The position numbers were made by a program, and so were the translations under genes. This document shows positions 25,822 through 33,402 of a DNA stretch of 64,000 nucleotides, piece after piece. A model generated the notes under the pieces. That model did not search any database, was not told where the DNA came from, and was given only the letters and a program-made list of their open reading frames with translations. Origin of the DNA: an uncultured Eubacteriales bacterium (GTDB lineage: Bacteria; Bacillota; Clostridia; Lachnospirales; Lachnospiraceae); contig CATOIK010000008.1 in assembly GCA_951800645.1 (NCBI GenBank), positions 1-64,000 on the forward strand, read 5' to 3'. How positions within the stretch are numbered: position 1 is the stretch's first letter; the number at the start of each line of letters is the position of its first letter.

Positions 25822-26217
25822 ATGATGCTGAAAATTGACTTTGAGAGCGAGGATGCCTTTTACATCCAGCTTCGGGACCAGATTATCCTGGGAATTGCCA
25901 CAGAGCAGTTTCGGGAGGGAGATTCCCTGCCCTCGGTGCGTCAGTTGGCGGACCACATCGGAATCAATATGCATACGGTAAATAAGGCCTACTCTGTGCT
26001 GAAGCAGGAAGGTTTTATTAAGCTGGATCGGCGGCGGGGGGCGGTCATTGCTTTGGATATGGATAAGATCCGGGCTATGGAGCAACTGAAAAATGAGCTG
26101 GCGGGAACCATTGCCCGCTGCATCTGCAGGCAGGTAACCCGGACTGAGGTTCATGAGATGGTAGATGAGCTTTACGATTATTTCAGCCGAAGCTGCCGGA
26201 GTGATATAAATAAGTGA
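25822..26217 (+). CDS. GntR-family (YtrA-type) transcriptional regulator
   Basis: This 131-residue protein has a winged-helix GntR domain (DSLPSVRQLADHIGINMHTVNKAYSVL split by the recognition helix) and only a short C-terminal helical tail, as in the YtrA subfamily. It is encoded 17 bp before mcsA, in the position where Firmicutes usually have ctsR. It may control this operon or an unlinked ABC transporter. ATG at 25822 is directly followed by a second ATG and preceded by GTGGGAAG. Confidence 0.85.
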   Translation: MMLKIDFESEDAFYIQLRDQIILGIATEQFREGDSLPSVRQLADHIGINMHTVNKAYSVLKQEGFIKLDRRRGAVIALDMDKIRAMEQLKNELAGTIARCICRQVTRTEVHEMVDELYDYFSRSCRSDINK

Positions 26218-26234
26218 CAGATGGAGGATTGCCT

Positions 26235-26882
26235 ATGTTATGTGAGCGCTGCAAGATCAGAGAGGCCAATATCCAGTATACAGAAATTGTAAACGGCGTG
26301 AAGACAGAGCATCATTTTTGCGCCCAGTGTGCAAAGGAACTGGATTTTGGGCCATATTCCGCAATATTTGACAGTGACTTTCCTTTAGGAAAGCTGCTGT
26401 CCGGACTGCTGGGCGTGGGAGAAACGGCCGGAGAAGAACAGGTACAGGTAGTATGTCCCACCTGCGGATTAAGCTATGAGGAGTTTGTAAAAAACAGCCG
26501 GTTTGGCTGCCCGGACTGCTACGGCGTGTTCGATCTTCTGATCAGCGACAAAATCAAGCAATTACAGGGAAATGACAGCCATAAGGGAAAACAGCCGGAA
26601 GACTGGAAGCGAAAGCAGAAGGAGATGGCAGCAGGGTCTGTGTTTGGCAGCCAGAAAGAAGCCCAGGCAGACAGTCAGGCAAAGGCCGGTGAGACAGGAG
26701 CAGAGGGAAACCTGGAGTCAGAGACAGTTTCTGCCGGAAGCGGAAGAAGCATTCCGGAGATTGAGGAAGAAATCAGGGTGCTGGACGCCAGACGGCAGGA
26801 GGCCATCCGCCGGGAGGAGTATGAAACTGCAGCTCAGTGCCGGGACAGAATAAAAGAACTGAGGGAGGAAATCGGCCTATGA
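26235..26882 (+). CDS. mcsA: McsA, activator of protein-arginine kinase
   Basis: This 215-residue protein has four CxxC knuckles (CERC, CAQC, CPTC, CPDC) for metal binding, a low-complexity linker and a C-terminal UVR motif (about 175-210). McsA activates McsB, which marks proteins with phospho-arginine for ClpCP degradation. ATG at 26235 follows GGAGG at 6 bases. Its stop overlaps the mcsB start as ATGA, showing coupled translation. Confidence 0.92.
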   Translation: MLCERCKIREANIQYTEIVNGVKTEHHFCAQCAKELDFGPYSAIFDSDFPLGKLLSGLLGVGETAGEEQVQVVCPTCGLSYEEFVKNSRFGCPDCYGVFDLLISDKIKQLQGNDSHKGKQPEDWKRKQKEMAAGSVFGSQKEAQADSQAKAGETGAEGNLESETVSAGSGRSIPEIEEEIRVLDARRQEAIRREEYETAAQCRDRIKELREEIGL

Positions 26883-27913
26883 CAAGATGGTTTGATGAAG
26901 CGTCTGAAAAAGGCTCTGCAGTTGTCAGCAGCCGGGTGAGGCTGGTCCGCAACCTGGATGGGTATGTGTTTCCTTCCAGAATGACATCTGGTGAAAGCGC
27001 AGAGATGGTAAGAAGGCTGAAAGGCGGCCTGCGGGAACTGGACAGTTTGGATGGAAAAAGCTATGAATATCTGGATTTGACAGAGCTTGGCAGTCTGGAG
27101 AAAAAGGCCTTAACAGAGCGCCGGGTGATCAATACCACCATTGCGGCTAAGAAAGAGCCTTCCGGCCTGATCTTTTCGGAGGCGGAAGATACAGGGATTC
27201 TGCTGAACGGTTCGGACCATGTTCGGATCCAGGTTATGGCTTCCGGCCTGAAACTTCCGGAGCTTTGGAAACAGGCAAATAAGATTGACGACTATATTGG
27301 CGAACGGTTTTCCTATGCCTTTGACGAAAAATACGGCTATCTGACATCGTTTCCCACCAACATGGGAACCGGCCTGCGGGCGTCTGTGATTCTCCATCTT
27401 CCGGCTCTTTCCCTGGGCAAGAAATTCAACGGAATGGTGACGGAGATGAGCCGGTTCGGCGCTGCAGTAAAAGGGGTCTACGGAGAGGGCAGCGAAAACT
27501 ACGGAGCTCTCTACCAGGTCAGCAACCAGAAAACCTTAGGCATCAGCGAAAAGGAGATTCTGGAGCTGGTGACTAAGGTGGCGCTGCAGTTGGCTTCCCA
27601 GGAGGAGCAGGTGCGCCGTATGGCTATGGAAAAACATAGTCTGGAATGTGCAGACGAGGCATATAAATCCTATGGTGTGTTAAAATATGCCAGACGGCTG
27701 TCCCAGAAGGATGCCATGATCTTTTTATCTCAGATGATGTCCGGGGTAACAGACGGCATTCTGCAGTTTAAAGAACCCTGCAGCCTGTACCGGATTATGC
27801 TGGGAATCCAGCCGGGGAATCTTCAGTTGGGAGCGGACCGGCCCTTTGACAAGGAAGAACTGGATGCAGTCCGGGCAGCCTTTGTGCGGGAAGAACTTCC
27901 GGAGCTGATATAG
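26879..27913 (+). CDS. mcsB: Protein-arginine kinase
   Basis: This 344-residue homologue of phosphagen kinases has the SSRVRLVRNLDGY ATP-contact segment near the N terminus and the NTTIAAKKEPSG stretch. It phosphorylates arginines on misfolded proteins, targeting them to ClpC-ClpP. It overlaps mcsA by 4 bp and precedes clpC by 19 bp, the conserved order. Confidence 0.92.
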   Translation: MTRWFDEASEKGSAVVSSRVRLVRNLDGYVFPSRMTSGESAEMVRRLKGGLRELDSLDGKSYEYLDLTELGSLEKKALTERRVINTTIAAKKEPSGLIFSEAEDTGILLNGSDHVRIQVMASGLKLPELWKQANKIDDYIGERFSYAFDEKYGYLTSFPTNMGTGLRASVILHLPALSLGKKFNGMVTEMSRFGAAVKGVYGEGSENYGALYQVSNQKTLGISEKEILELVTKVALQLASQEEQVRRMAMEKHSLECADEAYKSYGVLKYARRLSQKDAMIFLSQMMSGVTDGILQFKEPCSLYRIMLGIQPGNLQLGADRPFDKEELDAVRAAFVREELPELI

Positions 27914-27932
27914 ACAACAAGGAGGATTTACT

Positions 27933-30395
27933 ATGATAGACAGATTTACCGACCAGGCCAGAGCGGCAATCGGCCTGGCCGTGGAGGCGGCAGAGAATCT
28001 GGGCCATAATTATGTAGGCACAGAGCATCTGCTGATTGGACTTTTGCGGGAGGGAAGCGGCGTAGCGTCCCGTGTGCTGGAGGCAGGCGGAGTAAAGGCG
28101 GAGAAGGTATTGGAGCTGGTAAATCAACTGATTTCTCCCAGCCAGGCCGTAGGCACGGCAGAGCGCAGCACCTATACGCCGGGAGCCAGACGGGTGCTGG
28201 AGAACAGCTACCGGGAGGCAGTGCGCTTTAAGGCGCCCTTGATCGGCACAGAGCATCTTTTAATTGCCATGATTCGGGAAAACGACGGTGTGGCAGTGCG
28301 TCTTCTTAATACCATGGGCGTCAGCATCCAGAAGCTTTACCTGGAAATACTCTCTGCTATGGGAGAGGACGCTCCTGCAGGAAAAGAGGAGCTGCAGGTT
28401 GGCCGGTCTGCAGGAAAAGGAAAGGCAAATACCCCTACCTTAGACAGCTACAGCCGGGATTTAACGGCTCTTGCCAGAGACGGACGGCTGGATCCGGTTA
28501 TCGGCAGAGAATCGGAGATACGGCGGCTGATTCAGATTTTAAGCCGCCGCACCAAAAATAATCCCTGCCTTATCGGCGAGCCGGGAGTAGGAAAAACGGC
28601 TGTGGTGGAAGGCCTGGCTCAGATGATTGCCGGAGGAGATGTGCCGGAGATGATTGCCCAAAAGCGGGTGCTGACTCTGGATTTGTCCGGCATGGTGGCC
28701 GGTTCCAAGTACCGGGGCGAGTTTGAAGAGCGCATCAAGAATGTGCTGGCAGAGGTGCGGGAAGACGGAGAAGTTCTTCTGTTTATTGATGAGATCCACA
28801 CCATCATCGGTGCAGGCGGGGCAGAGGGAGCCATTGACGCTTCCAATATTTTAAAGCCGTCCCTGGCCAGGGGAGAGCTTCAGCTGATTGGAGCCACTAC
28901 CATAGAGGAATATCGGAAGTACATTGAAAAGGACGCGGCTCTGGAGCGCCGGTTCCAGCCTGTGACGGTAGAGGAGCCGTCTGAGGAGGAGGCTGTCGCT
29001 ATTTTAAAAGGTCTTCGTCCCAGGTATGAGGCTCATCACAAGGTTACCATTACAGACAATGCCCTGGTTGCGGCAGTGCGGCTGTCAGCCCGGTATATTA
29101 ACGACCGGTTTCTGCCGGACAAGGCTATTGATTTGATTGACGAGGCGTCCTCTAAGGTGCGGCTGACGGTTTATGTGGAGCCTGCAGAGATCAAGGAATT
29201 GGAGCGGGACATTGCTGCCATGGAAAGGCAGAAGGAGGCAGCCATCAAGGCGGAGGCCTACGAGAAGGCAGGCGAGATTAAACGGAAGCAGGCAAAGAAG
29301 CGGGAGAAGATTGAAAAAATCCGGGCCAAATGGCAGAAGGAGAAGGATTCCCGCAAGCTGGTCGTGGACGAAGGAGAGATTGCAGATGTGGTCTCCGGCT
29401 GGACCAGGATTCCGGTGCGGAAGCTGGAAGAAGGTGAGGCAGAGCGGTTAAGGAGGCTGGAAGAAATTCTCCATGGCCGGGTAGTAGGCCAGGAGGAAGC
29501 AGTCACTGCAGTAGCCAAAGCCATCCGCAGAGGCCGGGTAGGCTTAAAAGACCCCAGACGGCCTATTGGCTCCTTCCTGTTTTTAGGACCTACCGGCGTA
29601 GGAAAAACAGAGCTTTGCAAGGCTCTGGCAGAGGCCATGTTCGGCACGGAAAATGCGTTGATCCGGGTAGATATGTCGGAGTACATGGAGAAGCACAGCG
29701 TATCTAAAATGATTGGTTCCCCGCCGGGATATGTAGGCTATGATGAGGGCGGTCAGCTAAGCGAAAAGGTGCGGAGAAATCCTTACTCTGTCATTTTGTT
29801 TGACGAGATTGAGAAGGCTCATCCGGATGTGTTCAATATACTTTTGCAGGTGCTGGACGACGGCCATATTACGGACGCCCAGGGCCGGAAAATTGATTTT
29901 AAGAACACCATTCTGATTATGACCTCCAATGCCGGCGCGGAGAACATCATTTCCCCGAAACGGCTGGGCTTTGCCTCCAGCGATGACGCAGGAGAACGAT
30001 ACAAGTTCATGAAGGACCGGGTGATGGAGGAAGTAAAGCGTCTCTTTAAGCCGGAATTTTTGAACCGGATTGACGAGGTGATCGTGTTCCACCAGCTTAC
30101 TCAGGAGCATATGAAGGATATTGTCAATATTATGCTGGGAAGTATCGAAAAGCGGACCATCCGGCAGATGAATTTAAAGCTGCAGGTCAGTGACGCCGCC
30201 AGGATTTTCCTGGTGGAAAAGGGATACGATGAAAAATACGGAGCCAGACCCCTGCGCCGGGCAATCCAGAATCATCTGGAGGACAGGCTGGCAGAGGCTG
30301 TGCTTTACGGAAGCGTGAAAGCAGGAGATGAAGTGGCTGTGGATCGGGATGAAAACGGATTGACCTTTCAGACCATGGAAGCAGCAGTGAAATAA
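27933..30395 (+). CDS. clpC: ClpC AAA+ chaperone/unfoldase
   Basis: This 820-residue Clp/Hsp100 ATPase feeds substrates to ClpP. It has the ClpN double repeat (1-145) and a first AAA+ domain with Walker A GEPGVGKTA (about 215-222). The middle domain carries a UVR-type motif (about 420-465), and the second AAA+ domain has Walker A GPTGVGKTE (about 552-560) and the sensor arginines of the C-terminal D2 domain. It works with McsA/McsB encoded just upstream. AAGGAGG precedes the ATG. Confidence 0.96.
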   Translation: MIDRFTDQARAAIGLAVEAAENLGHNYVGTEHLLIGLLREGSGVASRVLEAGGVKAEKVLELVNQLISPSQAVGTAERSTYTPGARRVLENSYREAVRFKAPLIGTEHLLIAMIRENDGVAVRLLNTMGVSIQKLYLEILSAMGEDAPAGKEELQVGRSAGKGKANTPTLDSYSRDLTALARDGRLDPVIGRESEIRRLIQILSRRTKNNPCLIGEPGVGKTAVVEGLAQMIAGGDVPEMIAQKRVLTLDLSGMVAGSKYRGEFEERIKNVLAEVREDGEVLLFIDEIHTIIGAGGAEGAIDASNILKPSLARGELQLIGATTIEEYRKYIEKDAALERRFQPVTVEEPSEEEAVAILKGLRPRYEAHHKVTITDNALVAAVRLSARYINDRFLPDKAIDLIDEASSKVRLTVYVEPAEIKELERDIAAMERQKEAAIKAEAYEKAGEIKRKQAKKREKIEKIRAKWQKEKDSRKLVVDEGEIADVVSGWTRIPVRKLEEGEAERLRRLEEILHGRVVGQEEAVTAVAKAIRRGRVGLKDPRRPIGSFLFLGPTGVGKTELCKALAEAMFGTENALIRVDMSEYMEKHSVSKMIGSPPGYVGYDEGGQLSEKVRRNPYSVILFDEIEKAHPDVFNILLQVLDDGHITDAQGRKIDFKNTILIMTSNAGAENIISPKRLGFASSDDAGERYKFMKDRVMEEVKRLFKPEFLNRIDEVIVFHQLTQEHMKDIVNIMLGSIEKRTIRQMNLKLQVSDAARIFLVEKGYDEKYGARPLRRAIQNHLEDRLAEAVLYGSVKAGDEVAVDRDENGLTFQTMEAAVK

Positions 30396-30401
30396 AAATT
30401 G

Positions 30402-30437
30402 CAGAAAACCCGGCGTCAAATTAGCTGGCGTTTTCTG
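30402..30437 (+). terminator. Stem-loop after clpC
   Basis: CAGAAAAC (30402-30409) pairs with GTTTTCTG (30430-30437), with inner CCGGC/GCTGG. The T-run is within the stem rather than after it, so efficiency is uncertain. Confidence 0.5.
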
Positions 30438-30524
30438 AAACAATGTTGTATAATTTAGAGGTGAGCAGGACAGTCCGTCCAAGAGATGTCCTGCTCATAT
30501 TTACATACAGGAGGACAGACTACT

Positions 30525-30938
30525 ATGCCAGTAATTGAATCTTTGATCCGTTCAGAGGCAGACGGAACCATCAGCTTTGGAAATTATAAATTGGAGAGTA
30601 AGGCGAAGCTGCAGGATTTTGAGCACGCCGGAGATGTATATAAGATTAAAACCTACTACGAAATCACCAAGTTAGAGCGCAACGGAATGTTTGTGTATGA
30701 GTCGGTTCCCGGCACAGTGGCAGAGCATTTTACCGTAAATCATGACGGCGTGGAGTTTTTGGTAGAGGGGGATAAGGACGCCCAGATCACCATTCAGTTA
30801 GAGGACGATACGGAGTACGAGGTGTTTGTGGACGGCGCGGCCGTAGGCGGCATGACTACCAACATGAGCGGGAAACTGAACTTAAGCGTGGAACTGAATG
30901 AGGGCGTACCCTGTCAGGTGAAAGTGGTTAAGAGATAA
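30525..30938 (+). CDS. Conserved clostridial protein of unknown function (137 aa)
   Basis: This 137-residue protein begins MPVIESLIRSEADG and is rich in beta-strand-like alternation without a signal peptide or membrane segment. I recall similar proteins in Lachnospiraceae sometimes labelled endosialidase, but no catalytic motif supports that. ATG at 30525 has AGGAGG upstream. The gene sits 3 bp before radA, so it is probably cotranscribed with it. Confidence 0.75.
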   Translation: MPVIESLIRSEADGTISFGNYKLESKAKLQDFEHAGDVYKIKTYYEITKLERNGMFVYESVPGTVAEHFTVNHDGVEFLVEGDKDAQITIQLEDDTEYEVFVDGAAVGGMTTNMSGKLNLSVELNEGVPCQVKVVKR

Positions 30939-30940
30939 GA

Positions 30941-32350
30941 ATGGCAAAAGCAAAAACAACAGCATTCTTTTGTAAGGAGTGCGGATTTGAATCCAGCAAA
31001 TGGATGGGGCAGTGTCCTGCCTGTCATGCCTGGAACACCATGGTGGAGGAGCCGGTGGCTAAAACGGCTTCTGTGCCGGGCAGGGTAACCCTTGGCGTTT
31101 CCTCCTTTTCTTCCGGCGGGAGAGCAGGAGGCCGGGCCGGAGCTGCTCCGGTAAAGCTGGATCAGGTATCCTTAGAAGAACAGGATCGGATTTCCACCGG
31201 ATTCGGAGAGCTGGACCGGGTGCTGGGAAGCGGCATTGTGGCCGGCTCCCTGGTACTGGTAGGCGGAGATCCGGGCATTGGAAAATCCACCCTGCTTCTT
31301 CAGGTCTGCCGGAACCTGGCAGCAGCAGGACGCCGGGTATTATACATTTCCGGAGAGGAGTCCTTAAAGCAGATTAAAATGCGGGCCAGCCGTGTCGGGG
31401 AGGTAACAGGAGAGCTGCTGTTTCTCTGTGAGACCAATCTGGATGAGATTCAGGCAGCCATTGAAGGAGAAAAGCCGGAGGTAGTTGTCATCGATTCTAT
31501 CCAGACTATGTTCCGGGAAGATGTGGCCTCTGCTCCGGGCAGCGTAAGCCAGGTGCGGGAGTCTACCAATATTCTGATGCAGATTGCAAAGGGCCTTGGC
31601 ATTGCCGTGTTTATTGTAGGCCATGTGACCAAAGAAGGCGTGGTGGCAGGTCCAAGAGTGCTGGAGCATATGGTAGATACGGTGCTTTACTTTGAGGGAG
31701 AGCGCAACGCCTCCTACCGGATTCTGCGGGGCGTAAAAAACCGGTTCGGCAGCACCAATGAAATCGGTGTGTTTGAGATGCAGCAGCAGGGGCTTGTAGA
31801 GGTGGAGAATCCATCGGAGTACCTGCTCAGCGGAAGACCGGAGGAAGCCTCCGGCGCTGTGGTGGCCTGTTCCATTGAAGGCACCCGGCCTATGCTTTTA
31901 GAAGTTCAGGCTCTGGTAACCCAGACCAACTTTGGTATGCCCAGGCGGACGGCAGCTGGAACGGATTACAACCGGGTAAATCTTCTGATGGCAGTGCTGG
32001 AGAAGCGGTGCCACTATGAGATGTCCCGGTACGACGCTTATGTGAACATTGCAGGGGGGCTGAAAATGAATGAACCGGCTCTGGACTTAGCCATTGTGCT
32101 GGCTTTGGTGTCCAGCATGAAGGATGCGGCAGTCAGCCCCAAAACCATTATCTTCGGCGAGGTTGGCTTATCCGGCGAGGTTCGGGCTGTTTCCATGGCA
32201 GAGCAGCGGGTAAACGAGGCCATCAAGCTGGGATTTTCTTCCTGCATCCTGCCGCAGGTAAACCTGGATAAAATGAAATCTACCGACAAGATTGCCCTTT
32301 ATGGCGTGCGCAATGTGCGGGAGGCTATAGGGCTGTTAAGCCGAGTGTAG
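30941..32350 (+). CDS. radA: DNA repair protein RadA (Sms)
   Basis: This 469-residue RecA-like helicase aids strand exchange and branch migration. The order is N-terminal zinc finger (CKECG...CPAC, about 10-30), RecA core with Walker A GGDPGIGKST (108-117), the RadA-specific KNRFGS motif (about 265-270) and a C-terminal Lon-protease-like domain. The start is ATG 30941, 3 bp after the preceding gene. Confidence 0.95.
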   Translation: MAKAKTTAFFCKECGFESSKWMGQCPACHAWNTMVEEPVAKTASVPGRVTLGVSSFSSGGRAGGRAGAAPVKLDQVSLEEQDRISTGFGELDRVLGSGIVAGSLVLVGGDPGIGKSTLLLQVCRNLAAAGRRVLYISGEESLKQIKMRASRVGEVTGELLFLCETNLDEIQAAIEGEKPEVVVIDSIQTMFREDVASAPGSVSQVRESTNILMQIAKGLGIAVFIVGHVTKEGVVAGPRVLEHMVDTVLYFEGERNASYRILRGVKNRFGSTNEIGVFEMQQQGLVEVENPSEYLLSGRPEEASGAVVACSIEGTRPMLLEVQALVTQTNFGMPRRTAAGTDYNRVNLLMAVLEKRCHYEMSRYDAYVNIAGGLKMNEPALDLAIVLALVSSMKDAAVSPKTIIFGEVGLSGEVRAVSMAEQRVNEAIKLGFSSCILPQVNLDKMKSTDKIALYGVRNVREAIGLLSRV

Positions 32351-32387
32351 AAGTGTCACAGTTTTTGACACAATTCACAAAAAACAG

Positions 32388-32416
32388 TTGACAGACACCA
32401 GGCAGTGTGGTATTAT
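32388..32416 (+). promoter_or_regulatory. tRNA-Trp promoter
   Basis: TTGACA (32388-32393) and TATTAT (32411-32416) are 17 bp apart, about 40 bp before the tRNA. Confidence 0.8.
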
Positions 32417-32456
32417 AATCTGGCGCGTTACAAAACAGTAATGCGCCATAATTTAA

Positions 32457-32527
32457 AGGGGAATAGTTCAATGGTAGAGCAGCGGTCTCCAAAACCGTAG
32501 ATGGGGGTTCGAGCCCCTCTTCCCCTG
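32457..32527 (+). tRNA. tRNA-Trp (anticodon CCA)
   Basis: The 71-base sequence folds as a cloverleaf. The acceptor AGGGGAA pairs with TTCCCCT, the D arm is GTTC...GAGC and the anticodon stem GCGGT/ACCGT has loop CTCCAAA (anticodon CCA). The T arm is GGGGT/GCCCC-like. The discriminator base is G. The 3' CCA is not encoded. Confidence 0.95.
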
Positions 32528-32562
32528 CTGACTATTTAAAAGAATAGCCCAACCCGAAAAGT

Positions 32563-32605
32563 AGTTGGAATCCTTAAGATGTTTAAGGGTTTCAGCTGTT
32601 TTTTT
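32563..32605 (+). terminator. tRNA-Trp terminator
   Basis: A 15-bp stem with G-U pairs (32563-32577 with 32583-32597) is followed by seven T. Confidence 0.85.
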
Positions 32606-32919
32606 GTATTTTTCTCAAATTATAATATCAAATTCCAGTGAAATTGACGAAATTTGAAGGAGTATGATGGGAACTTTGACAAGAAAAATGATAGGAAATG
32701 GAAGCGTTTACGGGTTCCTGGAAAAATTTTACATTTTAATGCACAAAAATAAAAACAATTCTCTGGGGAAACTGGATAAAAGTAATAAAAGACAGGCCTG
32801 ATTTTCCAGAAAACAGGAAAATTGACTAGAAAAGGGATTCGTGATATACCTATATATGATACAAAAGAGTATGGAAAAGCCAAATCTATTTTTTTATAGA
32901 AGGAGTTGTTTTCATTATT
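32606..32919 (+). promoter_or_regulatory. Gene-free leader of the HPr-like gene, with cre-like site and promoter
   Basis: No coding region is visible in these AT-rich 314 bases. ATGGAAGCGTTTACG (32698-32712) fits the catabolite-responsive element consensus (WTGNAANCGNWNNCW) except for the last base. A promoter TTGACT (32822-32827) with TATACC (32845-32850) at 17-bp spacing lies 70 bp before the ATG at 32920. The cre-like site would be about 145 bp upstream of the start of transcription. Confidence 0.5.
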
Positions 32920-33168
32920 ATGAAAGAGAAGATGATCAGATTGGCCTCGATTGATGAAGTGAAGAAATTTGTTTCAGCAGCCCTTCAGTGTGATTTTGAT
33001 GTGGATGTATGCTATAACCGCATTATCATCGATGCAAAGTCCATTCTGGGAGTGTTCAGCCTGGATTTAAGAAATAATCTGACTGTGCGGATGCATGGCG
33101 AAAATTCGGAATTTGAAACACTTTTAGATCAGCTGGCCCCTTTAAATGAGCGGGAAGCAATCGCTTAA
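32920..33168 (+). CDS. HPr-like (Crh-type) protein without the catalytic histidine
   Basis: This 82-residue protein has the HPr fold length and the region around the regulatory serine (AKSILGVFSLDL, equivalent to Ser46). The segment where HPr has its phosphorylated His (GLHARPA) reads differently and has no histidine. This resembles Bacillus Crh, a co-repressor of catabolite repression that is phosphorylated on serine only. A cre-like site in its own leader fits such a role. AAGGAG lies before ATG 32920. It stands alone, not next to a ptsI gene. Confidence 0.75.
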   Translation: MKEKMIRLASIDEVKKFVSAALQCDFDVDVCYNRIIIDAKSILGVFSLDLRNNLTVRMHGENSEFETLLDQLAPLNEREAIA

Positions 33169-33210
33169 AATTTGACAGAATATCAGACAGTTTAAGAAGA
33201 CCGAAAACTG

Positions 33211-33248
33211 CGGCGGGCAGCACTGCAAATGTGCTTGCCCGCCGTTTT
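33211..33248 (+). terminator. Intrinsic terminator of the HPr-like gene
   Basis: CGGCGGGCA (33211-33219) pairs with TGCCCGCCG (33236-33244) with an inner GCAC/GTGC, followed by TTTT. Confidence 0.85.
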
Positions 33249-33306
33249 GTGTCATGGCAACGGGGAAAATGGACATCGTGCTTGCACGAATGGACATTTC
33301 ACGACT

Positions 33307-33351
33307 GTATAACAGAGTGAAATTTGCGTAGCGCATTTCCCTCTGTTATAC
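33307..33351. repeat. Long inverted repeat upstream of the helicase gene
   Basis: GTATAACAGAG (33307-33317) pairs with CTCTGTTATAC (33341-33351). An inner GAAAT...GCG/CGC...ATTTC extends the hairpin. TATAAT at 33352-33357 abuts the 3' arm, so the structure may overlap a promoter. Just before it, ATGGACAT occurs twice around a CGTGC/GCACG hairpin (near 33270-33300). Confidence 0.6.
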
Positions 33352-33402
33352 TATAATGAACAAAGAAATGGTTCAGAACAGTGAGAGATCAGGAGAGCGG
33401 AT

